A DNA stretch of 64,000 bases from Hofstenia miamia. Lineage: Eukaryota > Xenacoelomorpha > Acoela. Position numbers and translations under genes: made by a program. A model generated the notes under the pieces. That model worked only from the letters and a program-made list of their open reading frames with translations. It ran no database searches and was not told the origin of the DNA. Shown one piece after another: positions 1 to 11,335 of this stretch; positions within the stretch are counted from its first letter, which is position 1; every line of letters starts with the position of its first letter. Where the stretch lies: contig SCFE01000028.1 in NCBI GenBank assembly GCA_004352715.1, forward strand, positions 1,083,909-1,147,908, written 5' to 3'.

Positions 1-1639
1 TATTTTGTCCATTAAATACAATAATGCATCTGTTGTTGACCTATCTTTTTTGTAGGCAAATTGGTTTGAATCTAGAGAATTATTAAATTTACTAGTATAG
101 AAAGCTGCTAATATAGAGTCCAGACATCTTGCTGCAATGGGTGTTATTGTTATTGGTCTGAAGTGTTTATAGTTATTTTTATCTGGATTTGGTATTTTAG
201 GTTTGGGTATTACTACTGTTGATTTCCAACTTTTTGGGTAATAACACTCATGTAGACATTTTTGGTATAAATATCAATAGGGTTTAGCCAGCTCATTTGC
301 GAATTTTTTAACAATCCAGGGTGGTAATACGCTTTTTCCCGGTGATGTTTTTGGTCTTATCTTTCTAAACGTGTTTTCCACCATTATTTCTGTAATTATT
401 GGTACCTCTTCATCATAGTTGCCAAAATCGCACAATTGATCGTCCCGAGATTTATATTTGTTAAATGAATTGAAACCCATATTAAGCGTATGTGCTTCAG
501 AGGAGTTTATTTGTATCTTAGGTTTTGCTGATTTCGTGCGTCTTCTCATTTCAATATATAATTGATCGACGGTAAGTTTTTCCATTTCTTGTCGTCTTTT
601 AATTTTCATGTATTTGTTAATTTTTCTTTGCAAAACGTTTAGTTCATGCTTCTTTTGACTTTTTAAAAATGACTTCTTTTTGGCCAGCATAGATCTTAAG
701 AAAGTATCTTGTATATATTGCATTCCTTTATTGCGGACTTTATCATTAGTAGTGTTGATTTTTAAAATTTGTAAGATTTGCTTTTCAATTATATCAACTT
801 GATTATCAATTTTGTTGTCTCTTTTAAGTAGTTCATCCCAATCCATGTCATTTAATATTGTCTCCATTTTGGTTATATTAACATTTTCGATGTTGTATTC
901 GGCTTTAAACGGATATCTTGCTTTATTACAGGAAGAGAATATAGGTTTCAAAGTAATTGCCATATGGTATATGATGTTACAGCTTCCTATTGGTGGTTCC
1001 ATTTCTACTGTATATACATTTTTATCTGTTAAATATGCCACGTCCAGTTGGCTTTCGTTGGGAAAAAACGTAAGCTTATCTACTATGTTGGTCAGCTGAA
1101 AATCTTGAATTACTTGTAAATTTTTTTGATTTGCGTCACCAAGTAATATTATATAGGCATTTTGGTAAACTTAGATATTAATTTCATTGTGGGTCTTAAT
1201 ATCTTATTGCTTTCATGTTTTCTTCTTCTTGGTGGTAGATACAAATTAATAGCCACTATACACCCATACCTCTTAGGTAAGAACCTGGGTCTGCAGACTA
1301 CTACAATCATTTCAATATCAGGTGTTGACACTTCTTTTATCGTTTTAGGAACATGAAAGCACCAGTCCTTACTGACATACATAAGTAGACCACCCTCACC
1401 TGTTTCTAAGAAATTATCTAAGTTGCGATCAAGTGTTATAAGGTAGTAGTTTTCTATATTTAGTGTCACATTTGGTGTATTCTTATTTAACTTCGTTTCC
1501 TGAATACATGCTAAAACATAGGAATTTTCTTTGAGTACACTTTGAAATTCGAGAAATTTCGATACTATGCCATTGACATTATTACTAAAAACACTTGGGT
1601 AGGATGATTTAGATAAGTCATAGGTGTTTAGTCAATTGA
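1..1639 (-). pseudogene. LINE ORF2 fragment: endonuclease, linker and start of reverse transcriptase
   Basis: The minus strand from about 1600 encodes an exonuclease-endonuclease-phosphatase domain, seen as 'NNVNGIVSKF' followed by 'IQETKLN', the usual N-terminal blocks of LINE endonucleases. The domain continues in the open frame 1149-1469, where 'GGLLMYV' is visible. The frame 274-1041 encodes the basic linker and the run-in to the polymerase ('RKIRPKTSPGKSVLPPWI'). From 273 to 1 the polymerase goes on with 'FRPITITP' and 'NQFAYKKDRSTTDAL', both diagnostic of the fingers region. Stops and shifts occur near 1148 and at 274, and the part between about 1042 and 1148 is scrambled. The copy is therefore probably inactive. 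The catalytic YADD block would lie outside the window. Confidence 0.8.
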
Positions 1640-1757
1640 CAATTTTAATAATTGCAGGTTCTTTATTCGTATTTGTTTAGGGTCTTTACCTTCTTTTTCA
1701 ATTTTAATAATTGCAGGTTCTTTATTCGTATTTGTTTAGGGTCTTTACCTTCTTTGT
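1640..1757. repeat. 59-bp tandem duplication inside the LINE
   Basis: A 59-bp unit at 1640-1698 is repeated at 1699-1757 with almost no change. It lies across the ORF1/ORF2 junction of the minus-strand LINE. As 59 is not a multiple of three, it changes the reading frame at the end of ORF1. Confidence 0.9.
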
Positions 1758-2487
1758 CTATCAATTCTCTCCTTCTTTTTAGCAGATTGTTCTCAATTTC
1801 CTCTTCTTGTATTGTTAATCCATGGGATATGAAAAGATTTTTAACAAAAGAATAGTTCTTAAGTGCACTACGATTGCCTAGGATCTTCCGTACATGGAAA
1901 GGGTCCTTTAATTTTATATTTATCATTCTTGGTTGTTTTCTTGATTCGTGATATTTACCCCTTCGATAAATATCAGCAATTTGGACAATACGATTACCAC
2001 CGAGGAACTTTAGAACTTTTTCAACTCTCAAGAAATCATCTTCTAGTTTATCAAATTTATTATCTTTGGTACTTTCCGGTAGATTGCTTAGTCTTAGATC
2101 ACATATCACTTGAGGTTTGATTTCCTTGATGTCATGATCCATTTGATTAACTAAGATTTTCTTAGATGACTTTTGTACAGCTTCGGAATATGATTTAGTG
2201 TTTTCAGTAATTAATTTACCGTTATCTTCCATCGATTTTAAGTATTCATTAAACTGGTTCTCTCCATAGAGTGGCATGCATGTATCGCATAACCAAAGTG
2301 CAATACCTACATTTAGTTTTATATTTCCTTTGATAAGACCAATGTTTGCATCATCAAATCCAACATATTCTGCATGATAATGTGCTTGACATTGGAAACA
2401 TTTGATTTCAACTTTATTGATTTGGTCATAGCATTTTTTACATTTCCTACTTGTTTCAAGATTATCTTTAGTACAAGGACTACACAT
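1663..2487 (-). CDS. LINE ORF1 protein with PHD-like zinc finger
   Basis: This is an open frame of 274 residues. Near the N-terminus, pairs of cysteines at about C16/C19, C30/C33 and C67/C70, with a histidine near residue 36-38, follow the spacing of a PHD finger. The usual eighth ligand (Cys after His) is not where expected. The rest is charged and ends in a Lys/Arg/Leu-rich, probably coiled-coil tail. In CR1-like LINEs such a product is the nucleic-acid-binding ORF1 protein of the retrotransposition particle. A 59-bp tandem duplication (1640-1757) covers the last codons and shifts the frame, so the natural C-terminus is altered. Confidence 0.75.
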   Translation of the reverse strand: MCSPCTKDNLETSRKCKKCYDQINKVEIKCFQCQAHYHAEYVGFDDANIGLIKGNIKLNVGIALWLCDTCMPLYGENQFNEYLKSMEDNGKLITENTKSYSEAVQKSSKKILVNQMDHDIKEIKPQVICDLRLSNLPESTKDNKFDKLEDDFLRVEKVLKFLGGNRIVQIADIYRRGKYHESRKQPRMINIKLKDPFHVRKILGNRSALKNYSFVKNLFISHGLTIQEEEIENNLLKRRRELIDKEGKDPKQIRIKNLQLLKLKKKVKTLNKYE

Positions 2488-2802
2488 TGTACCACGACTA
2501 CTTACAGTTAGGGTGCTTTGTTTCTTTCCGCATTTATAACAGTACGGGATATTAGGGTTAGTGTCACGCTTAAGACGAGATCAGCAACGTTTACGATGTT
2601 AAATTTAATGCAGAAGAATATATAAAGCTGACGTTTTCGCAGACTTTGTGTATGGGAAGAATTATTAGATAGAAACTTGCTATTCTTGTTCAGTTCTGGT
2701 AGACTTCGTGTAAACTTTGAAAATTGTATGCTGTAAGAGCTAGTGTTTAAACGATACCAGTGAGGAGCGATGTAGTAACCGACCGTCACCGACAACAATT
2801 AA

Positions 2803-2835
2803 TAATATGTATATATATATATATACATATATAGG
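2803..2835. repeat. (TA)n microsatellite
   Basis: An alternating TA run lies next to the 5' end of the LINE. Most N gaps in this window open or close on similar TA runs, so these simple repeats probably broke the assembly. Confidence 0.9.
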
Positions 2836-2867
2836 AAACATACTATTGATTTTTCATAGGCACACTG

Positions 2868-3867
2868 NNNNNNNNNNNNNNNNNNNNNNNNNNNNNNNNN
2901 NNNNNNNNNNNNNNNNNNNNNNNNNNNNNNNNNNNNNNNNNNNNNNNNNNNNNNNNNNNNNNNNNNNNNNNNNNNNNNNNNNNNNNNNNNNNNNNNNNNN
3001 NNNNNNNNNNNNNNNNNNNNNNNNNNNNNNNNNNNNNNNNNNNNNNNNNNNNNNNNNNNNNNNNNNNNNNNNNNNNNNNNNNNNNNNNNNNNNNNNNNNN
3101 NNNNNNNNNNNNNNNNNNNNNNNNNNNNNNNNNNNNNNNNNNNNNNNNNNNNNNNNNNNNNNNNNNNNNNNNNNNNNNNNNNNNNNNNNNNNNNNNNNNN
3201 NNNNNNNNNNNNNNNNNNNNNNNNNNNNNNNNNNNNNNNNNNNNNNNNNNNNNNNNNNNNNNNNNNNNNNNNNNNNNNNNNNNNNNNNNNNNNNNNNNNN
3301 NNNNNNNNNNNNNNNNNNNNNNNNNNNNNNNNNNNNNNNNNNNNNNNNNNNNNNNNNNNNNNNNNNNNNNNNNNNNNNNNNNNNNNNNNNNNNNNNNNNN
3401 NNNNNNNNNNNNNNNNNNNNNNNNNNNNNNNNNNNNNNNNNNNNNNNNNNNNNNNNNNNNNNNNNNNNNNNNNNNNNNNNNNNNNNNNNNNNNNNNNNNN
3501 NNNNNNNNNNNNNNNNNNNNNNNNNNNNNNNNNNNNNNNNNNNNNNNNNNNNNNNNNNNNNNNNNNNNNNNNNNNNNNNNNNNNNNNNNNNNNNNNNNNN
3601 NNNNNNNNNNNNNNNNNNNNNNNNNNNNNNNNNNNNNNNNNNNNNNNNNNNNNNNNNNNNNNNNNNNNNNNNNNNNNNNNNNNNNNNNNNNNNNNNNNNN
3701 NNNNNNNNNNNNNNNNNNNNNNNNNNNNNNNNNNNNNNNNNNNNNNNNNNNNNNNNNNNNNNNNNNNNNNNNNNNNNNNNNNNNNNNNNNNNNNNNNNNN
3801 NNNNNNNNNNNNNNNNNNNNNNNNNNNNNNNNNNNNNNNNNNNNNNNNNNNNNNNNNNNNNNNNNNN
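2868..3867. other. Assembly gap, exactly 1000 N
   Basis: The gap has a round length, so its true size is probably unknown. It is followed at once by a TA run at 3868-3898. Confidence 0.99.
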
Positions 3868-3900
<33 letters not shown>

Positions 3901-3942
3901 AATAATAGCCTTACAAATCTCCTCGAATATGGAATATTTTAG

Positions 3943-4184
3943 TTAATGATGTCACCCATTCTTTACCTAAAACTTTCAAATGAAGAGATCCAAGAATTGG
4001 CAGTACTATTTGATGTCAATAAAGACAAGATGTTTGAGCCGGATGAAATTTCCAGTCTCTGTCGAGAGCTTCTGGTGATATATTGTGCCAAAACTTGCAC
4101 TCAGTTTCGAAAAAATTGGTGTCGTGTGGAATGTCTCCAAACTGGGGACTTCATATCTGTAAATAAGCGTGTATTTCAGTTTAG
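3943..4184 (+). CDS. EF-hand exon, copy 1
   Basis: The exon opens after the AG at 3941-3942, or two ATG codons at 3946 and 3949 serve as the start. It ends at AG|GTAAAT in phase 2. Its protein contains 'LAVLFDVNKDKMFEPDE', a canonical EF-hand loop with Asp at position 1, Asn 3, Asp 5 and Glu 12, flanked by helical segments, so calcium binding is likely. A second loop is not evident. The stretch after the loop is Cys-rich (six Cys in about 35 residues). The last two bases (AG) combine with T at 5334 to make Ser, which supports the splice. Confidence 0.75.
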
Positions 4185-5333
4185 GTAAATACTTTTATAC
4201 GATCTTATTCCTTTAATAATTAGTTAATTCAAACTTTAGCTTTTTATGATTTAAATAAGGATGCTTATTCACAATAATAGGCATTTTTAATTGATTAACT
4301 GGTTAGTAAAATGCACACACATCTCTGTTTATTGTCTACCATGAAAATTACTGCGTTAAATTTCTGGCGTAATTTCGCATTAATATCAAGTTTCTCTTTA
4401 GGAAATACTCTTCCCAATTTGCCGTTATCTGATTTTTATCTGGAATAAGATAAAATTTCGATTAAAGAGCATCACTGGTGTAGCTACAAAAATACATAAA
4501 CTAAAATATTTTGGTTGTATTTCAAACTCACGTACATAACAATATTCGTAGTGGGTTACTATCTCAGAATACGTACAATAGAAATAGAAATGTATCGTCG
4601 GGTGTAAGCTCTTTAAAAAAAACTAAAAATTTTTTAAAAAATTGGGAATTTTTTGCAAAAGTAACAGAAAAAATTGGTAGAAATTCGTTGAATATATTTG
4701 TGAGGTTTTGTGAACAAAAATCAGTGTGAATATCTTAATCGTTTGTAAATAAGATGTCATCCGCTATTATATTTTACATATACTTTATAGAAGTCATGTT
4801 TGTTAAAACTCCTTCATTTTGCAGTAAATATAAGAAGAGTTTAATTGTAAATACAAAAGATTGTTTAGTTTTGATAATTTTAATAACCGAAGCCCATCAC
4901 CAAATTAATATAACAACGGGCTTCAAGATTGAAAAAGAGCATTAATAGGCTTTCAAAGATACATGAAGACTAGAATTTCATGGAAAAAAATTCTGAAAAT
5001 ACAAGAGGCCTGAATTCGTGAATTCTCACCATACGGATGAAATATAAATTTATTACACTGTACTACACCAGTTGTTTTGAAAATTGAATTTCAACTAATT
5101 CTAGACAATTTTGAAACGGTTTTTAATCCCAAAGGGTTTCTTCATTAATTGCCTTAATCCAAAACTAGGTCCAATCCACATTAATAATTAATCTCAGTAA
5201 ATACCATGTGTTGCCAAAATCGCATAACGTTTATTTCAGATCAAATCGTACGATGTACATCAGCTTTAAATTTCGGTTTTGCTTCAATTACTGAAATTTA
5301 CAACTATGATTCCTAATATCTCATTTTATTTAG

Positions 5334-5484
5334 TTATGACCATCCTAATGAAAGGGACGCTGATGAGCAGTTAGTGCATATAGAGTCCAGTGTAAAAACA
5401 CCATTCGATTTCGCTCTTGCAGAACAGGTTTACAACCTGAAAAAATTAAGACGACAACTCATTACAAAAGATTTAATATTTCAG
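5334..5484 (+). CDS. Internal exon 2 of EF-hand gene, copy 1
   Basis: The exon lies between TTATTTAG and GTAAGT, and its 151 bp fit the incoming phase. The product is acidic and then basic ('YDHPNERDADEQLVHIES' towards 'LKKLRRQLITKDLIFQ'), with a probable helix at the end. No known domain is recognised. Confidence 0.75.
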
Positions 5485-5567
5485 GTAAGTGTAATATGTA
5501 CGCTGAATAGTTGTGCGGAGTAAAATGCTTATAGTATTTTATGTCGTTTTAAATATTATAATTTTAG

Positions 5568-5635
5568 GCTTTGCGAAAGTATCACCCACTTGCTAGCTCT
5601 GTTCAAAGAAAGAAATTAGAGAAAACCATTTTTAA
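5568..5635 (+). CDS. Internal exon 3 of EF-hand gene, copy 1
   Basis: This is a 68-bp exon after an 83-bp intron. It starts after ATTTTAG and ends at AA|GTGAGT. It encodes a basic helix, 'ALRKYHPLASSVQRKKLEK'. It starts in phase 0 and ends with two bases that join T at 6293 to give Asn. Confidence 0.72.
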
Positions 5636-5692
5636 GTGAGTGTTGAAGTTTCATTGACTACTCATGTAATAGAAAGTGAAATATGAGCGCGA

Positions 5693-6047
5693 TAAGGACT
5701 TGAATCCAACCCAATTTGAAAATTCACTGCTCAAACCCGACCCGAACCAAAATATAAACTTCTATTAGCAACATTTAACTCTTTCAATTTCTTTCCAATC
5801 AAATGCTGCCTAACATTAGTTATTTTTTTGCTAAGATAAACAATAAAGCGATTCATTGCTATCATTACTTAACGTCTTAGTCTTTCTCAAATCGACGGGT
5901 GATTATCATCAATAGCTTGATCTAAGTTTGTTGACATGTTCCCGAGCGCAGTATCCGAACCCAACCCAAAAATGTAATATCAAAACCCGACCCAACCTAA
6001 TATCCGAAGTCGAGCCGGGTTCAATTGGTTATCCCATGTCGCTCTCT
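5693..6047. repeat. Putative hAT-like MITE in intron 3, copy 1
   Basis: This roughly 355-bp block is rich in CCCGACCC and CCCAACCC words. It starts near GAGCGCGATAAGG, and its end reads GAGAGCGACATGGGA on the other strand, so imperfect terminal inverted repeats are likely. AATATG stands directly outside both ends, which may be a target-site duplication. The second copy of the block (12844-13198) carries the same element. Confidence 0.4.
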
Positions 6048-6292
6048 AATATGTAATGAAAAATAATTTTCAAATTAGAAAGTTCTACAACAAGATAAGA
6101 AAATACATTGCAGACTATTACTCCCTCTAAAAGTATTTTTTAAACTTTGCTAGAAATACATTACGAAGAAATAATGAAAAACAAATCATTTTCATAGATT
6201 TTAAATTCAACAACCATGGCATTAGAAATTGCTCTAACAAAGATGCCATTTACAGTCATTCAGCATTGTATTGATTAATGTAAAACTTTTAG

Positions 6293-6383
6293 TGATGAAA
6301 CACATCCCACGTTCAAACTCACAGAAGGCAGTGAGAAGCTAAAGTCATGCATTTGTGCAATGAATACAATGAGATATCCCAAG
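6293..6383 (+). CDS. Internal exon 4 of EF-hand gene, copy 1
   Basis: The 91-bp exon lies between ACTTTTAG and GTAATT and ends in phase 0. It encodes 'HPTFKLTEGSEKLKSC' followed by 'MNTMRYPK'. No domain is recognised. I found no clear continuation between here and the gap at 7757. Confidence 0.7.
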
Positions 6384-7735
6384 GTAATTCTCTATCAATT
6401 CTAATGTTTTTATAGAAAGTAGCAAGAGCAAATGTGCTGTTAAAATACAAAGAAACAAACGCATTTCTACAAATTTAATTAAACTATTAAGTATGTACAT
6501 TTACACAGACACTGATACTATTTCAATTGTGATTGCATCAATAACCTGTACAAAAAAAAACATTACAAACGACGTATTTCACACTTGAGCGTATATATTT
6601 CATCATGTGTAATCATGATTCTAACATTGGAAGCCTTTCAATTTGAACTGAATTATTTCAATTTTATTATAATAGTGATATCTTTTAATATTTTTAAAAT
6701 ACATGCGTTTATTAATTGGTTTAAGTCTTTTGATAGAATGGGTTTCACATTACTTCTTTTTATATTTAATACTTCGCGATCGCCTGTAGATATAATGATT
6801 CTAATGGATGTCTCCAAATTTTCACCATTGACTATGATTGCCTAAATCAAAAAATATCAAAAATTAAGGTGATGAGTCGCATTTTCAGGGTATATTTTTT
6901 AAAATATTTTGACAATTTTGAGGGGGTTTTGCGTAAGCTTCCGATAAATTTTTAATGATCTTGTTCATTGTTTTAACGATTTAACCAACATGCAAAGGCA
7001 GGGTGACTCAGCCTACAACGAAATACTAGTTAATGGCAGAAGTATTGTTGCAAATTCTTATTTTTAAGCTTACAAACCAAATAGTTTCTCTAGCTCTAAG
7101 ACTTAGTATTTTTCTCATGCTGTAGAAGGGTTAGTAACTGTTCGCACAAGGTCATCTATTGAATATTGTCATTAAGAGAAAAGTTGTTTGTTGCCGTTTT
7201 CATTGACTTAGTAATTTTGCAGGGTTTTGGTAGCTGTCGAGATATTTTAAATTGTATAGTACTATGATCTTCATTTGTAAGAAATAACTGTAGACATACA
7301 TTAACCATCCATTTGATAGTTGAATGTTTCATGTACCGAATTTTCAGAATAAATTAACTTTTTGAAATAAACAACTTTTTTGTTTTATAATTCTTTTCAA
7401 CCTTTGATAACAGCATTCAGGTTATTTCATGAGTTGGAATAATTTAGAATAAAAGAACATTCGTGAAATATTTTCGGGTTTCATAGTTTGGTGTTTAATT
7501 AAACATATTGATGAAAGAAATTTAATGAATTTCTGCCCTAATGAATTTGTGAATCATACATAGAAATTGGTATTGCATAGAACACAGGACATTGTCGTTT
7601 TGTTTTTCCAACCCCATCATTTTCTCAAGCATTGAAAAGTCATCTTCAGCCCCAGGTGCAATTTTGTATGGAAAACACCGATTTTCAAAAGCACTTATTA
7701 TGTTGTTTTCGAAATAGAATCAGATGAAATATATA
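6384..7735. other. Intron or intergenic DNA without a recognised exon
   Basis: It is A+T-rich. The longest open frame (6585-6845) is hydrophobic and is not conserved in the second copy, where small indels change it. I see no splice-supported exon. Confidence 0.6.
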
Positions 7736-7756
7736 TATATATATATATATACAGGG
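7731..7756. mobile_element. (TA)n followed by the first bases of a mariner terminal repeat
   Basis: After the TA run the sequence reads TACAGGG and then enters the gap. This is the reverse complement of the CCCTGTA at the far end of the mariner element near 16183. The gap in copy 1 therefore probably begins inside a mariner insertion. Confidence 0.6.
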
Positions 7757-8756
7757 NNNNNNNNNNNNNNNNNNNNNNNNNNNNNNNNNNNNNNNNNNNN
7801 NNNNNNNNNNNNNNNNNNNNNNNNNNNNNNNNNNNNNNNNNNNNNNNNNNNNNNNNNNNNNNNNNNNNNNNNNNNNNNNNNNNNNNNNNNNNNNNNNNNN
7901 NNNNNNNNNNNNNNNNNNNNNNNNNNNNNNNNNNNNNNNNNNNNNNNNNNNNNNNNNNNNNNNNNNNNNNNNNNNNNNNNNNNNNNNNNNNNNNNNNNNN
8001 NNNNNNNNNNNNNNNNNNNNNNNNNNNNNNNNNNNNNNNNNNNNNNNNNNNNNNNNNNNNNNNNNNNNNNNNNNNNNNNNNNNNNNNNNNNNNNNNNNNN
8101 NNNNNNNNNNNNNNNNNNNNNNNNNNNNNNNNNNNNNNNNNNNNNNNNNNNNNNNNNNNNNNNNNNNNNNNNNNNNNNNNNNNNNNNNNNNNNNNNNNNN
8201 NNNNNNNNNNNNNNNNNNNNNNNNNNNNNNNNNNNNNNNNNNNNNNNNNNNNNNNNNNNNNNNNNNNNNNNNNNNNNNNNNNNNNNNNNNNNNNNNNNNN
8301 NNNNNNNNNNNNNNNNNNNNNNNNNNNNNNNNNNNNNNNNNNNNNNNNNNNNNNNNNNNNNNNNNNNNNNNNNNNNNNNNNNNNNNNNNNNNNNNNNNNN
8401 NNNNNNNNNNNNNNNNNNNNNNNNNNNNNNNNNNNNNNNNNNNNNNNNNNNNNNNNNNNNNNNNNNNNNNNNNNNNNNNNNNNNNNNNNNNNNNNNNNNN
8501 NNNNNNNNNNNNNNNNNNNNNNNNNNNNNNNNNNNNNNNNNNNNNNNNNNNNNNNNNNNNNNNNNNNNNNNNNNNNNNNNNNNNNNNNNNNNNNNNNNNN
8601 NNNNNNNNNNNNNNNNNNNNNNNNNNNNNNNNNNNNNNNNNNNNNNNNNNNNNNNNNNNNNNNNNNNNNNNNNNNNNNNNNNNNNNNNNNNNNNNNNNNN
8701 NNNNNNNNNNNNNNNNNNNNNNNNNNNNNNNNNNNNNNNNNNNNNNNNNNNNNNNN
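7757..8756. other. Assembly gap, exactly 1000 N
   Basis: Round length, probably a placeholder. It likely contains mariner sequence at its left edge. Confidence 0.99.
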
Positions 8757-9156
8757 TTTCATCCTATGCTCCTGTGAAGAGGTACCCTAAAAAGTATTTC
8801 CATAAATATACATGCTATGTAATTAAAATATAAAAATTCGAACTCACAGTAAACAATTTAGTTTATTATAAATTTTGTGTACGAATTTATTCAGAAAATT
8901 TGGAAACATTAAGAGTAAAAGTTTGTAAAAATCCTATTACATCACTGATTTTGAAGTAAATTCATTTAAAGTAATGGAATTTTAGCACCATTTGAGTGGT
9001 CTATTTTTCAAGACAATCGAATACATTTATGTAAAAATTTAAGAATAAACTTATTTTTTTACACTGAATTCGATTTTTCACTATAATTTACATAGCATGA
9101 TTATTTATGGAGATAGTTTTTAGGGTGCCCCTTCACAGGAGCATAGGATGAAAACT
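8757..9156. mobile_element. MITE with long terminal inverted repeats, copy 1 (left tip in gap)
   Basis: The left end TTTCATCCTATGCTCCTGTG is mirrored at the right end by CACAGGAGCATAGGATGAAA, and the inverted similarity continues about 70 bp inwards. There is no coding capacity. The complete form is at 36798-37200. Confidence 0.85.
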
Positions 9157-9397
9157 TCATTAAAAAATTACATGAAAATTTGAATTCACAATGCCAAAAT
9201 TTAGCTTAGTGATAAAAATCAAAGCTATTGTATTCCTCATTGCAGAAATAAATTGTGAAGATTAGTTGTTCAATACTGATGGCCATTACTGTATATAATT
9301 AAAAAATAACATTAGCTGAATTTGGGGAAATGGTTCAATGTAATTTTCAATTGCAATATAATTCTAATCTCTAATCAATACAATTATGACTTAATAG

Positions 9398-9560
9398 CAG
9401 TGGCGTCAAACCCCTTAAAAATCATGGGGCTTGAGGTTCAATTTTTTTATGTGAGCCCGTGTAAAAACCAAACATCATTTCTAAAAAATTCTTATTAATT
9501 ATGGAAGACAATTTTAAAGGCTTATTGCTCGCGTACTAATGAAGATCTGCAAAATCAAAA
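9398..9560 (+). mobile_element. hAT-like element end (CAGTGGCGTC terminus)
   Basis: The block starts with CAGTGGCGTCAAACCCC and continues with a G-rich then T-rich stretch, the look of a hAT-type terminus. Related termini occur at 27902 (same strand), 36556 (allelic, inverted) and 59611-59675 (decayed, inverted). Confidence 0.5.
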
Positions 9561-10018
9561 GGGACCGGGAATTTGGGGAGTGTCGCCTCTTTCACATACT
9601 TCTTAAGACACGCTTGATCCCGTCCCCTGACTAAGTTGTGCCTTTGCACGAATTCTCCAACCACGTTGCCTTTGGCAGCGCTACCTTTGATTTTGCCCAT
9701 GCGTTTAGGAGATCTATCTGAACAAAAGGAAACAGTTAAAGTTCTCTGTTGCGCCCATTAGCTAAGCCTTAGAATTACATGAACACTAGGTATAAAGAGC
9801 TTTTAAATCCTCTTAAAAAATCAGAATTTTAAGCAAAAAAAGTTGATCTTTTCAAGTACTTCAAACATATCAATATGCCTAAGAACAAATTCGGTTCTAG
9901 CACATTCACCAATAGATATTCCAAGTTTCTTGATTTCCAAATTTCTTAATAGGAACAAATGATTTAAAAGGAAAAGACAACAAGCTTTTTTAGTGATACT
10001 AACTAAATGACACCCAGT

Positions 10019-11018
10019 NNNNNNNNNNNNNNNNNNNNNNNNNNNNNNNNNNNNNNNNNNNNNNNNNNNNNNNNNNNNNNNNNNNNNNNNNNNNNNNNNN
10101 NNNNNNNNNNNNNNNNNNNNNNNNNNNNNNNNNNNNNNNNNNNNNNNNNNNNNNNNNNNNNNNNNNNNNNNNNNNNNNNNNNNNNNNNNNNNNNNNNNNN
10201 NNNNNNNNNNNNNNNNNNNNNNNNNNNNNNNNNNNNNNNNNNNNNNNNNNNNNNNNNNNNNNNNNNNNNNNNNNNNNNNNNNNNNNNNNNNNNNNNNNNN
10301 NNNNNNNNNNNNNNNNNNNNNNNNNNNNNNNNNNNNNNNNNNNNNNNNNNNNNNNNNNNNNNNNNNNNNNNNNNNNNNNNNNNNNNNNNNNNNNNNNNNN
10401 NNNNNNNNNNNNNNNNNNNNNNNNNNNNNNNNNNNNNNNNNNNNNNNNNNNNNNNNNNNNNNNNNNNNNNNNNNNNNNNNNNNNNNNNNNNNNNNNNNNN
10501 NNNNNNNNNNNNNNNNNNNNNNNNNNNNNNNNNNNNNNNNNNNNNNNNNNNNNNNNNNNNNNNNNNNNNNNNNNNNNNNNNNNNNNNNNNNNNNNNNNNN
10601 NNNNNNNNNNNNNNNNNNNNNNNNNNNNNNNNNNNNNNNNNNNNNNNNNNNNNNNNNNNNNNNNNNNNNNNNNNNNNNNNNNNNNNNNNNNNNNNNNNNN
10701 NNNNNNNNNNNNNNNNNNNNNNNNNNNNNNNNNNNNNNNNNNNNNNNNNNNNNNNNNNNNNNNNNNNNNNNNNNNNNNNNNNNNNNNNNNNNNNNNNNNN
10801 NNNNNNNNNNNNNNNNNNNNNNNNNNNNNNNNNNNNNNNNNNNNNNNNNNNNNNNNNNNNNNNNNNNNNNNNNNNNNNNNNNNNNNNNNNNNNNNNNNNN
10901 NNNNNNNNNNNNNNNNNNNNNNNNNNNNNNNNNNNNNNNNNNNNNNNNNNNNNNNNNNNNNNNNNNNNNNNNNNNNNNNNNNNNNNNNNNNNNNNNNNNN
11001 NNNNNNNNNNNNNNNNNN
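10019..11018. other. Assembly gap, exactly 1000 N
   Basis: Round length, probably a placeholder between the inverted island and the second EF-hand block. Confidence 0.99.
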
Positions 11019-11051
<33 letters not shown>

Positions 11052-11093
11052 AATAATAGCCTTACAAATCTCCTCGAATATGGAATATTTTAG

Positions 11094-11335
11094 TTAATGA
11101 TGTCACCCATTCTTTACCTAAAACTTTCAAATGAAGAGATCCAAGAATTGGCAGTACTATTTGATGTCAATAAAGACAAGATGTTTGAGCCGGATGAAAT
11201 TTCCAGTCTCTGTCGAGAGCTTCTGGTGATATATTGTGCCAAAACTTGCACTCAGTTTCGAAAAAATTGGTGTCGTGTGGAATGTCTCCAAACTGGGGAC
11301 TTCATATCTGTAAATAAGCGTGTATTTCAGTTTAG
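11094..11335 (+). CDS. EF-hand exon, copy 2
   Basis: Identical in sequence to 3943-4184, with the same EF-hand loop and splice sites. Confidence 0.72.

Larger units (their letters stand above)
1..2798 (-). mobile_element. CR1/L2-like non-LTR retrotransposon, 5' part (cut by window edge)
   Basis: Reading the minus strand from about 2798 towards 1 gives, in order, an ORF1 with a PHD-like zinc finger, an apurinic-type endonuclease, a long basic linker and the start of a reverse transcriptase. The 3' half lies outside the window. Bases 2488-2798 hold only chance ORFs and probably form the 5' UTR. The upstream border abuts a (TA)n run. The gene order and the PHD-type ORF1 fit the CR1/L2/Rex group of LINEs; the exact clade is inferred. 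Confidence 0.8.
3868..7750 (+). repeat. 3.9-kb direct repeat, copy 1
   Basis: The block matches 11019-14884 at a constant offset of 7151 with no difference that I could see up to 6415. About ten substitutions and indels are then clustered in 6416-6950, and the rest agrees again. Both copies start and end in TA runs beside gaps. This fits either a retained second haplotype or a very recent segmental duplication. Confidence 0.9.
8757..10018 (-). repeat. 1.26-kb block, inverted copy of 35938-37200
   Basis: Read on the minus strand, this segment matches 35938-37200 almost base for base; I see only scattered differences. It is an island between two 1000-N gaps, so its place and orientation rest only on scaffolding. 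It probably is the other allele of the 36-37 kb region. On the minus strand it also carries the short G+C-rich frame described at 36236. Confidence 0.85.

Noticed and set aside
2508-2798. 96-codon minus-strand frame upstream of LINE ORF1
   Set aside because: No recognisable motif and A+T-rich codon use; probably 5' UTR of the LINE.
2807-3946. Long open frames that cross N runs and read Tyr-Ile repeats (also at 7698-8833, 10007-11050, 23682-24119, 37192-37587)
   Set aside because: They consist of N and (TA)n repeat only; no coding evidence.
6005-6035. GGGTTCAATTGG, similar to a tRNA T-arm
   Set aside because: No matching acceptor, D or anticodon arms around it; it is part of the putative MITE.
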